From assembly GCF_036518555.1 (NCBI RefSeq), contig NZ_DATDMY010000308.1, forward strand, positions 1 to 5,710: a stretch of DNA of 5,710 nucleotides. Reading direction: 5' to 3'. The stretch is from Dokdonella_A sp036518555. GTDB taxonomy: Bacteria > Pseudomonadota > Gammaproteobacteria > Xanthomonadales > Rhodanobacteraceae. The notes beneath the pieces are model-generated. The model saw only the letters and a program-made list of their open reading frames with translations. It had not been told where the DNA came from and searched no databases. Shown here piece by piece: positions 1 through 5,710 of this stretch. The position numbers were made by a program, and so were the translations under genes. How positions within the stretch are numbered: the stretch's first letter is position 1; every line of letters begins with the position of its first letter.

Positions 1-1
1 C

Positions 2-1048
2 AAGTACCTGCCGACCGCGATCTCGCTCGACATCTTCCTGCCCGACGTGCTCGGCTGGACCGTGCTGAGCCGGCTCAAGCAGGATTCGGCGACGCGCCAC
101 ATCCCGGTGCAGGTCGTCACGATCGAGGACGAGCGCCAGCAAGGCCTGGAACGCGGCGCGTTCTCGTTCCTCAACAAGCCGGTGACGACCGAAGGCCTCA
201 CCGCCGCGCTGACGAGGATAAAGGACTTCGTCACGCCGCGCCCGAAGCGGTTGCTCGTGGTCGAGGACGACGCGGCGGAGCGCATGAGCATCGTCGAACT
301 GATCCGCCATGACGACGTCGAGATCGAGAGCGCGCCCGACGGCGGCAGCGCACTCGAGGCGGTCCGCGCCGGCCGGTTCGACTGCATCGTGCTCGATTTG
401 CGCCTGCCGGACATGTCGGGCTTCGAGCTGCTCGAGCGCCTCCATGCCGATCCGGCCCTGCGCGACATCCCGGTGGTGGTGTTCACCGGCAAGGAACTCA
501 GCGACGAAGAGAGCACGGCGCTGAAGCGGGTCGCAAAGAGCGTCGTCATCAAGGGCGTGCAGTCGCCCGAGCGCTTGCTCGACGAGACCGCGCTGTTCCT
601 CCACCGCGTGATCGCCGACCTCCCGCCGCGACAGCAGCGCATGCTGCAGAGCCTGCACGAGACCGACGAGATGCTCGTCGGCAAGCGCATGCTCGTCGTC
701 GACGACGACGTGCGCAACATCTTCGCGCTGTCGAGCGTGCTCGAACGGCACGGCATGCAGGTGTCGAGCGCGTCGACCGGGCAGGCAGCGATCGAGCTGC
801 TGCAGCGCACGCCCGACGTCGCACTCGTGCTGATGGACATCATGATGCCGGAGATGGATGGCTATGAGACGACGCGTGCGATCCGCGGCGACGCACGCTT
901 CCGGTCGCTGCCGATCATCGCGCTGACCGCGAAGGCGATGCGCGGCGACCGCGAAAAGTGTCTCGAGGCGGGCGCGTCCGACTACCTCGCCAAGCCCGTG
1001 AACACCGAACAGTTGCTCTCGGTACTTCGGCAATGGCTGCATCGCTGA
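2..1048 (+). CDS. C-terminal part of a hybrid sensor kinase / multi-receiver protein (5' end outside window)
   Basis: This is the C-terminal 348 residues of a larger signalling protein. The frame is open from base 2 to a TGA at 1046-1048, with no start of its own. Numbering from the codon at base 2, three phosphoacceptor (REC) domains follow each other. The first is cut and keeps its Asp (D10, in SLDIFLPD) and its Lys-Pro (K59). The second spans about 82-200, with acidic E88-D90, phosphoacceptor D132 (VLDLRLPD), T162 and K184. The third spans about 228-347, with D234-D236, D279 (LMDIMMPEMDG), T309 and K331-P. In the second, the lysine is followed by Gly instead of the usual Pro. Serial receivers ending in this type of REC are typical of very large hybrid kinases with HAMP or GAF regions and a HisKA/HATPase core upstream. 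That upstream part is inferred, not seen. The protein would accept and pass phosphoryl groups in the cytoplasm. The next gene overlaps its 3' end, so the two are probably one operon. Confidence 0.9.
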   Translation, partial: KYLPTAISLDIFLPDVLGWTVLSRLKQDSATRHIPVQVVTIEDERQQGLERGAFSFLNKPVTTEGLTAALTRIKDFVTPRPKRLLVVEDDAAERMSIVELIRHDDVEIESAPDGGSALEAVRAGRFDCIVLDLRLPDMSGFELLERLHADPALRDIPVVVFTGKELSDEESTALKRVAKSVVIKGVQSPERLLDETALFLHRVIADLPPRQQRMLQSLHETDEMLVGKRMLVVDDDVRNIFALSSVLERHGMQVSSASTGQAAIELLQRTPDVALVLMDIMMPEMDGYETTRAIRGDARFRSLPIIALTAKAMRGDREKCLEAGASDYLAKPVNTEQLLSVLRQWLHR

Positions 1049-2772
1049 CCGCCTCGGTGGGCATGCCGGTCGATCCGGCGCGGATCCTGCTCGTCGACGA
1101 CCAGCCGGCGCGCCTGCTCACGTACGAAGCAATCCTTGCCCCGCTCGGCGAGGAGCTCGTCGCCGTGCAGTCGGGCGAGGAAGCGTTGCGACGGCTCATG
1201 GAAACCGAGTTCGCCGTGATCCTGCTCGACGTGAGCATGCCCGGCCTCGACGGCTTCGAGACGGCGGGCCTCATCCACGCGCACCCGCGCTTCGAGAACA
1301 CGCCGATCATCTTCGTCACCGGCGTGCACGTCGGCGAACTCGATCGCCTCGAAGGCTATCGCCTCGGCGCGATCGACTACGTGCAGATCCCGCTCGTGCC
1401 GGACATCCTGCGCAGCAAGGTCGCGGTGCTGGTCGAACTGTACCGTCGGCGTCGCGAGCTGCGCACGCTCAACCAGAGCCTCGCCGGCGAGAACGCGAAC
1501 CTCGTGCAGGCGAACCTCGCCTTGCAGACCGAGCGCGCGCGCGAGTACCAGGCGCTGTCGGAGACGCTTGCGGCGGCGAACGCGAAGTTGTCCGAGGCGA
1601 ACGCCGCACTCGAGTCGGAGGTGGCCGAGCGGCGCCATGCCGAGCAGGTGTCGCTGCAGCTCGCGACGAGCCTGCGCAAGCTCGACCGGCGCAAGGACGA
1701 GTTCCTCGCCACGCTCGCCCACGAGTTGCGCAACCCGCTGGCGCCGATTCGCAACGCGGTCGCCGTGCTGCGCGGGCGGCCGCTCGACGAGGCGACCTCG
1801 CAGCATACGCTCGAGGTCATCGATCGCCAGGTGCGGCAACTGGTGCGCCTCGTCGACGACCTGCTCGACGTGTCGCGCATCACCTACGACCGCATCGAGC
1901 TCAAGCGCGAGCGCGTGGAGATCGGCGCGATCCTCTCCGCCACGCGCGACATGGCCTTGCCGTCGATCGAGCAACGCAACCAGACGCTCGCGCTCGAACC
2001 GCCGATCGCGCCCGTGCACGTGCACGGCGATCCGCAGCGCCTGATCCAGGTCGTCGGCAACCTGCTCAACAACGCGAGCAAGTACACGCCGCCGGGCGGC
2101 ACGATCGCGCTCGCCGCGCGCAGCGACGGCGAGCGCGTGCGCGTGAGCGTGACCGACGACGGCATCGGCATCTCGGCGGAAGACCTGCGCAACGTGTTCG
2201 ACCTGTTCGTGCAGGTCGACGCGGCTCGCGAGCACGCCCAGGGCGGACTCGGCATCGGCCTCACACTCGTGAAGCGCCTGGTCGAGATGCACGGCGGCAC
2301 GGTCGCGGCGGAGAGTGACGGTCGCGGGCGCGGTTCGCGCTTCACGATCGAACTGCCGTGCGCGGTCGACGCTTCGCCTGCGCAGCAGGCGTCGGTCGCC
2401 CCGGGCGTAAGCGGTGCGCGCATCAGGGTCGTGATCGTCGACGACAACCGCGACGCCGCCGATATGCTCGCGCTGACGCTGCAGATGCTCGGTCACGAAA
2501 CGAAGGTGGTCTACGATCCGCTGCTCGCGCTCGATGCGATTGCCGCGTTCGGCCCGCGCGTCGCATTCGTCGACCTCGGCATGCCGCGGCTCGGCGGCAT
2601 CGAACTGGCGGGCATGATCCGCGAACGCTTCGGCGCGTCGATCCGGCTGGTCGCGCTCACCGGCTGGGGGCAGCCGGCCGATCGCGAGCGTACGCGCGAA
2701 GCCGGCTTCGACTTCCATTTCGTCAAGCCGATCGATCTCGCCGAAGTTGAGAAGCTCTGCTCGGTCGGGTGA
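1033..2772 (+). CDS. Hybrid histidine kinase, REC-coiled coil-HisKA-HATPase-REC
   Basis: A 579-residue hybrid histidine kinase with no membrane segment, so it is probably cytosolic. An N-terminal REC domain covers about 16-135, with D22/D23, phosphoacceptor D66 (ILLDVSMPGLDG) and T96. The position before P120, normally the conserved Lys, is I119. A helical, coiled-coil-prone linker rich in Ala, Glu, Leu and Asn runs from about 135 to 215. HisKA follows with H-box H230 (FLATLAHELRNPL). The ATPase domain has N-box N347 (NLLNNASKYT), G1 (DDGIGI, 375-380) and G2 (GGLGIGL, 404-410). The C-terminal REC covers about 463-578, with D470/D471, D514, T543 and K565-P. It should autophosphorylate on H230 and pass phosphate to D514. 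The N-terminal REC probably takes input from another kinase, perhaps the overlapping upstream protein. I chose ATG 1033, which overlaps the upstream stop by 16 bases and suits translational coupling. GTG 1057 and ATG 1063 also lie before the first domain, and no start has a strong Shine-Dalgarno. The in-frame GTG at 958 would lie deep in the upstream gene. Confidence 0.92.
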   Translation: MAASLTASVGMPVDPARILLVDDQPARLLTYEAILAPLGEELVAVQSGEEALRRLMETEFAVILLDVSMPGLDGFETAGLIHAHPRFENTPIIFVTGVHVGELDRLEGYRLGAIDYVQIPLVPDILRSKVAVLVELYRRRRELRTLNQSLAGENANLVQANLALQTERAREYQALSETLAAANAKLSEANAALESEVAERRHAEQVSLQLATSLRKLDRRKDEFLATLAHELRNPLAPIRNAVAVLRGRPLDEATSQHTLEVIDRQVRQLVRLVDDLLDVSRITYDRIELKRERVEIGAILSATRDMALPSIEQRNQTLALEPPIAPVHVHGDPQRLIQVVGNLLNNASKYTPPGGTIALAARSDGERVRVSVTDDGIGISAEDLRNVFDLFVQVDAAREHAQGGLGIGLTLVKRLVEMHGGTVAAESDGRGRGSRFTIELPCAVDASPAQQASVAPGVSGARIRVVIVDDNRDAADMLALTLQMLGHETKVVYDPLLALDAIAAFGPRVAFVDLGMPRLGGIELAGMIRERFGASIRLVALTGWGQPADRERTREAGFDFHFVKPIDLAEVEKLCSVG

Positions 2773-2773
2773 A

Positions 2774-2792
2774 GGCGCCGGGCAATGGCGCC
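2774..2792. terminator. GC hairpin between convergent genes, possible bidirectional terminator
   Basis: The two convergent genes are separated by only 21 bases (2773-2793), and a hairpin fills nearly all of this gap. Its arms are GGCGCC at 2774-2779 and GGCGCC at 2787-2792 around a 7-base loop. Outside one mismatch (A2773/G2793), pairs 2772-2794 and 2771-2795 could extend the stem into both stop codons. The structure is symmetric, so it could act on both strands. No T-run follows on either strand, so it is not a classical intrinsic terminator. It could instead be a block to RNA degradation or simply chance in GC-rich DNA. Confidence 0.35.
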
Positions 2793-2793
2793 G

Positions 2794-3603
2794 TCAACCG
2801 CCGCCGACGAGGCGACGGTACTGCGCCATGTGGCGGATCGCCTCGCGCGGCTGGTCGAGTTCCTCGCAGAGCAAGGCGAGGTTGTAGTGCGCATCCGCCA
2901 TGCGCGGGTCGAGCCCGAGCGCGGCTTCGTAGGCCTTCTGCGCCTGCGGCTTGCGGTCGAGGTCGTCGAGCAGCACCCCGAGGTTGTAGTGGAGCAGGGC
3001 GTCGTGCACTCCGCTCTCGAGCGCATCGAGGTACGTGCGCACGGCTTCCTCGTAGCGGCCGAGTTCGTGCAGCAGGCGCCCCTTGTTGATGCGTGCGTCG
3101 ACGCGCGACGGGTCGGCCGCGATCGCCGCATCGTAGGCGCGCAACGCGGCGGCGCTGTCGCGGCGTTCGAAGGCGTCGTCGTCGACCGCTTCGTCGCGCG
3201 CGGGCGAGCGGGGCGGCGCCGGCTCGACCACGCGCAACGAGCCTGCATCGGGGTCGCCCTCGAACGCGAGCAGGTACTGGCCCGTTTCGGCGGCCCAGCG
3301 CGTGCCGCCCTCGCGCACGACGACCTCGTCCGCGACGGCGCCGATGCTGAGGCCCGACAGCGGCATCGACTCGGGAAGGCGACCACGCAGGTCCTTGAGC
3401 GCACGCACGATGCGACGCTGCGGGATGTTCGCGGCGGCGAGCGCCTGTGCCGTGCGCAGGACGATGAGGTCCTGGAACGAGAACTGCCACGCGTTGCGCG
3501 ATCCGCGTGCGGGCGTGATGAAGCCCGCGGCGATGAGCGCGCGAATGGTGCTGCGGGGCAGGCGGAGGAGCTTTTCGACGTCGCTGACGCCGTAGGAATG
3601 CAT
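2794..3603 (-). CDS. MerR-type HTH protein with C-terminal TPR repeats, coupled to ku
   Basis: A 269-residue protein in two parts. Residues about 4-72 resemble a MerR-type winged helix: YGVSDVEKLLRLPRSTIRAL forms the HTH, followed by an aromatic wing region and a FSFQDLIVLRTAQ helix typical of the family. Residues about 73-138 form a linker of unknown fold containing a charged, proline-rich stretch. Residues about 140-267 form roughly four TPR units, with repeats such as LLHELGRYEEAVRTYLDALE, HYNLGVLLDDLDRK and HYNLALLCEELDQPREAI. The cysteine clusters of metal-sensing MerR proteins are absent (one Cys, C246), and there is no coiled-coil dimer helix of the classical type. The ATG lies 6 bases after the ku stop and its own Shine-Dalgarno is weak, so translation probably depends on ku. 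From context, it may regulate the end-joining genes or link Ku/LigD to a partner through the TPRs. That role is inferred, and the target is unknown. The gene is intact. Confidence 0.85.
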   Translation of the reverse strand: MHSYGVSDVEKLLRLPRSTIRALIAAGFITPARGSRNAWQFSFQDLIVLRTAQALAAANIPQRRIVRALKDLRGRLPESMPLSGLSIGAVADEVVVREGGTRWAAETGQYLLAFEGDPDAGSLRVVEPAPPRSPARDEAVDDDAFERRDSAAALRAYDAAIAADPSRVDARINKGRLLHELGRYEEAVRTYLDALESGVHDALLHYNLGVLLDDLDRKPQAQKAYEAALGLDPRMADAHYNLALLCEELDQPREAIRHMAQYRRLVGGG

Positions 3604-3609
3604 TGCGTA

Positions 3610-4512
3610 CTACTTCGCCTTGCGTGCGGCCTTGCGCTTGGGAGCGCCTTCCTCGACAGCCTGCGCGCGCTTGGCCGGCTTGCGCGCGGGTTTCGCCGCC
3701 GATCGGGTCGGCGCCGCCTTCGACGGCGCCGCGCCGCCCTTGCGTTCGAGGCTCGCGCGCAGCGCCTCCATGAGGTCGATGATTTGCGCGCCGCCCTGTT
3801 CGGGTTCCTCGGCGAGCGTGATCTGGTGTCCCTCGACCTTGCGTTGCACCGCGGCCTCGATGCGCACGCCGACCTCGTCCTTGTATTCGCGCGGGTTCCA
3901 GGTGCTCGAGCTCTGCTGGTCGATGAGCTGCTGGGCGAGCTTGAGTTCGGCGTCCCTGACTTCGGTGGTGGCGATGTCGATCTCGCTGATCGGGCGCACT
4001 TCGTTCGCGTACAGCAACTGCTGCATGACCAGGCCGTCCTCGACCGGACGGATCATCACGATGTACTGCTTGCCGCGCGTCGCCCAGCGACCGATCGCGC
4101 ACCGCTTGGACGTGCGCAGCGCCTTGGCGAACAGTGCGTACGGCTTCGCGCCGCCCTTGTCCGGCGCTAGGTAATAGGCCTTGTCGAAGTAGACCGGATC
4201 GACCGCGGAGATCGGCACGAACTCGGCGATGTCGGCGGCGTGGCTGCCCGCCTCTTCGAGCGCTTTGAGCTCCTCGGGTGTGAACTCGACGTACTGGTCC
4301 TTCGCGAACTCGTACCCCTTGACCATGTCCTCGCGCGCGACCGGCACGCCTTCGAGTGCACAGATCATCTGCTGCTTGAGGCGCGATCCACAGCCCTTGT
4401 GCAGGAGGTTGAAGGAGATCTTCTGGCTCGCCTCGGTGGCGGAATAGAGCTTCACCGGAATCGAGACGAGACCGAACGAGATGCTCAGCGACGCGATGGA
4501 ACGTGCAGCCAT
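3610..4512 (-). CDS. ku: Ku, non-homologous end-joining DNA-end-binding protein
   Basis: A 300-residue bacterial Ku, which forms a homodimeric ring on double-strand break ends and recruits LigD. The Ku core fills residues 1 to about 255. It opens with SIASLSISFGLVSIPVKLYSA, followed by HKGCGSRLKQQMICALEG (residues 38-55), the MVKGYEFAKDQYVEFTPEE block (63-81), IAEFVPISAVDPVYFDKAYYL (95-115) and WNPREYKDEV (205-214). All of these are hallmark Ku patterns. A tail of about 40 residues (259-300) is rich in Lys, Arg, Ala and Pro and resembles the basic C-terminal extensions that tune DNA binding in other bacterial Ku proteins. An in-frame GTG at 4578 would add 22 residues that do not look like Ku. 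ATG 4512 is preferred because it has a GGAG at 6 bases and gives the normal N-terminus MAARSIASLS. A 114-base gap separates it from the upstream ligD frame. I see no convincing sigma-70 promoter in that gap. The stop lies 6 bases before the HTH/TPR gene. Confidence 0.97.
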   Translation of the reverse strand: MAARSIASLSISFGLVSIPVKLYSATEASQKISFNLLHKGCGSRLKQQMICALEGVPVAREDMVKGYEFAKDQYVEFTPEELKALEEAGSHAADIAEFVPISAVDPVYFDKAYYLAPDKGGAKPYALFAKALRTSKRCAIGRWATRGKQYIVMIRPVEDGLVMQQLLYANEVRPISEIDIATTEVRDAELKLAQQLIDQQSSSTWNPREYKDEVGVRIEAAVQRKVEGHQITLAEEPEQGGAQIIDLMEALRASLERKGGAAPSKAAPTRSAAKPARKPAKRAQAVEEGAPKRKAARKAK

Positions 4513-4518
4513 GATGGT

Positions 4519-4522
4519 CTCC
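4519..4522 (-). promoter_or_regulatory. Shine-Dalgarno of ku
   Basis: On the minus strand GGAG lies 6 bases before the ATG at 4512. This supports that start over the in-frame GTG at 4578, which would add 22 arginine-rich residues unlike any Ku N-terminus. It is also the clearest ribosome binding site in the window. Confidence 0.75.
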
Positions 4523-4626
4523 GGTTTGCAGCGCCTGGACCGCGCCCGCTGACGAGGCCGGCCGAATCGATCGTGCACGCCATCGCGTGTCCTACGGGTC
4601 GACGCCCGCGCGCCGACGCGAGCCGC

Positions 4627-5710
4627 TCAATCCGCCCGCGAACCGAGCGCGCGTTCCAGATCCTGTTTGCGTTCGAGCACGTCCGCCCACAGATCTCCCT
4701 TTCTAATCAAAGTCTTTACCACACTTGTTAGGGTGAAGTCGAGGGGGTGGGCCTTTTCGAGTTCGGCCCAGCTCAGCGGCATCGAGACCGGCGCACCGGG
4801 TACGCCGCGCGGCGAGTAGGCCGAATTCAGCGTCTTGCCGCGCACGTTCATGTTGTGGTCCATGAAGATCTTGCCGGTGCGCTTCTGCACGCTCCACTCC
4901 ATCGTGATGTCCTTCGGCCGGCGCTTCTGCAGGTGCCGGCTCACCAGTTCGGACACGCGGCGCGCATCGTCGAAGTCGAGCGTGCGCTCGATCGGCACGA
5001 ACACGTGCAGGCCGGTCTTGCCCGAGGTCTTCACGATCGGTTCCAGTCCCATCTCGACGAGCACTTCGCGCAGCGCGAACGCGACCTCCTTGCCCTTCTC
5101 GAACGCGACCGTGTTGAGTTCGGGCTCGGCGCCCTTGGCTTCCTTGCCCGAGTAGATGTACGGATCGATGTCGAACACGACGTAGTCGGGGTAGTTGAGC
5201 ACCGATGCCTCGAGCGCTTCGAGCGAACTGGAGTAATCGGTCGACGTCGACAGCGAATCGGACCCGACCTTCGCGCGCGAATGCCAGACGTGGAATTCGA
5301 GCGTGCCCGACTGGGCCAGCCAGAGCAGGGTCGGCAGGTCGTTGCAGAGGAGGTAGTCGTGGCGCTCGTCCTTGTGTCCGGAGAACACTTCGATCGTGCG
5401 CGTGAATGCGGGGCGCGCCTGCTCCCAGTGCTTCTGGAAGAACCGCTGCCCGTCGATGCCGTCCGGCATGCGGATCATCGTCAGCGGACGGTCGGCCAGG
5501 TGCGGCAGCATCAGCGGCGACACCTGAGCGAGGTAGCGCAGCAGGTCGCGCTTGGTCAGCGCGGGCTGCCTGAGCGCGGCATCGGCGGGCCAGTAGACGC
5601 GATCGAGGTGCGTGACGCGGACGCGCTCCGCGCCGACGGCGAGTTCGAGCGTGCCTTTCGGCTGATCGAGTTGGGCGAGCACCTCGGCGATGCGCGGATC
5701 GAGCGGGGCG
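4627..5710 (-). CDS. ligD: LigD polymerase domain (end-joining primase-polymerase), N-terminal side outside window
   Basis: The C-terminal 361 residues of a LigD-type polymerase. The frame ends in TGA at 4627-4629 and stays open to the window edge. An in-frame GTG at 5680-5682 could start a stand-alone protein of 351 residues, but nine sense codons precede it without a stop, so a longer protein or a fusion to a ligase domain is equally possible. Numbering from that GTG, visible landmarks are RPLTMIRMPDG (65-75), FFQKHW (81-86), YLLCNDLPTLLWLAQSGTLE (110-129), the metal-binding FDIDP (D171, D173), SGKTGLHVFVPI (220-231) and FMDHNMNVRGKTLNSAYSPRG (273-293, D275 the likely third metal ligand). 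These match the archaeo-eukaryotic primase-like fold. The family adds nucleotides, often ribonucleotides, at ends held by Ku. After DIDP comes a roughly 16-residue segment, YIYSGKEAKGAEPELN, longer than in the common DLDP form. The gene lies upstream of ku on the same strand. Codons 318-330 form an AT-rich island unlike the rest of the gene. Confidence 0.95.
   Translation of the reverse strand, partial: APLDPRIAEVLAQLDQPKGTLELAVGAERVRVTHLDRVYWPADAALRQPALTKRDLLRYLAQVSPLMLPHLADRPLTMIRMPDGIDGQRFFQKHWEQARPAFTRTIEVFSGHKDERHDYLLCNDLPTLLWLAQSGTLEFHVWHSRAKVGSDSLSTSTDYSSSLEALEASVLNYPDYVVFDIDPYIYSGKEAKGAEPELNTVAFEKGKEVAFALREVLVEMGLEPIVKTSGKTGLHVFVPIERTLDFDDARRVSELVSRHLQKRRPKDITMEWSVQKRTGKIFMDHNMNVRGKTLNSAYSPRGVPGAPVSMPLSWAELEKAHPLDFTLTSVVKTLIRKGDLWADVLERKQDLERALGSRAD
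4703..4731. repeat. Imperfect inverted repeat inside an AT-rich island of ligD
   Basis: The plus strand reads CTAATCAAAGT, a 9-base spacer, then ACTTGTTAG. The arms CTAA-C-AAGT and ACTT-G-TTAG pair over 9 base pairs with two single-base bulges in the left arm. The dyad sits in an AT-rich stretch (4693-4731, 14 of 39 bases G or C) inside a coding sequence that is otherwise strongly GC-rich. On the minus strand a weak promoter-like arrangement (TTCACC, 20 bases, TTTGAT; four of six consensus matches in each box) brackets much of it. It would fire toward ku, whose ATG is about 180 bases downstream. The dyad is visible directly. A role as an operator or internal promoter is inference only. Confidence 0.4.

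Noticed and set aside
982..2718. A 578-codon open frame antisense to the hybrid kinase
   Set aside because: Its product is dominated by Arg, Ala, Asp, Glu, His and Val with no domain, as expected of a mirror frame of a GC-rich gene. The plus strand encodes clear kinase and receiver motifs over the whole stretch.
2723..4102. A 459-codon minus-strand frame spanning parts of ku and the HTH/TPR gene
   Set aside because: It runs out of phase with both real genes and gives an Arg/Ala/Pro-rich product with no domain.
2785..4170. A long plus-strand open frame across the HTH/TPR and ku genes
   Set aside because: It is a GC-driven shadow. The minus strand encodes recognisable Ku and HTH/TPR proteins there, and the plus-strand product shows no family pattern.
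4529..4551. A CAGCG/CGCTG hairpin just upstream of the ku ribosome site
   Set aside because: The 5-bp stem with a 13-base loop is what chance gives in GC-rich DNA. I see no conserved leader or riboswitch pattern.
4513..4578. A 22-residue N-terminal extension of Ku from an upstream GTG
   Set aside because: The added residues are Arg-rich and unlike Ku, and the GGAG at 4519-4522 places initiation at 4512.
4703..4733. Integron attC-like site, suggested by GTTAGGG and a dyad
   Set aside because: The core does not fit GTTRRRY at its last base, the site is inside a coding frame, and no cassette or integrase is nearby.
1..5710. A defence island or a single new system joining the signalling and repair genes
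   Set aside because: The two blocks are convergent, separated by a terminator-like hairpin, and each makes sense alone. Nothing in the sequence links them functionally.

Overview
The window is GC-rich bacterial chromosome with dense coding. Third codon positions are almost always G or C, genes overlap or sit a few bases apart, and hybrid histidine kinases lie beside a Ku/LigD end-joining cluster. This fits a high-GC proteobacterium, for example a xanthomonad-like gammaproteobacterium or a burkholderial betaproteobacterium. That placement is inferred from gene content and composition, not from a marker gene. I see no rRNA, tRNA, CRISPR array or transposase.

The left half (bases 1-2772, plus strand) encodes two-component signalling. 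The first gene enters from outside the window and supplies the C-terminal part of a large protein with three tandem receiver domains (the first one cut). The second gene starts inside the last codons of the first with a 16-base overlap. It encodes a complete cytosolic hybrid kinase with the order receiver, coiled coil, HisKA, HATPase, receiver. Together they look like one co-translated multi-step phosphorelay module. No Hpt domain or DNA-binding output is visible here.

The right half (bases 2794-5710, minus strand) is a non-homologous end-joining cluster transcribed toward the signalling genes. In transcription order it holds the polymerase domain of LigD (its N-terminal side runs off the window), then ku, then a MerR-type HTH/TPR protein whose ATG lies 6 bases after the ku stop. 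Ku would bind double-strand ends and recruit LigD, whose polymerase domain fills or extends ends before ligation. The HTH/TPR protein is the least understood member and may be a dedicated regulator or partner of the repair genes.

The two blocks converge on a 21-base gap filled by a short GC hairpin. The most unusual sequence feature is a 39-base AT-rich island (4693-4731, 14 of 39 bases G or C) near the 3' end of the ligD reading frame. It is written in codons otherwise rare here and contains a 29-base imperfect dyad. I found no clearly new multi-gene system. The best candidates for follow-up are that island and the ku-coupled HTH/TPR gene.
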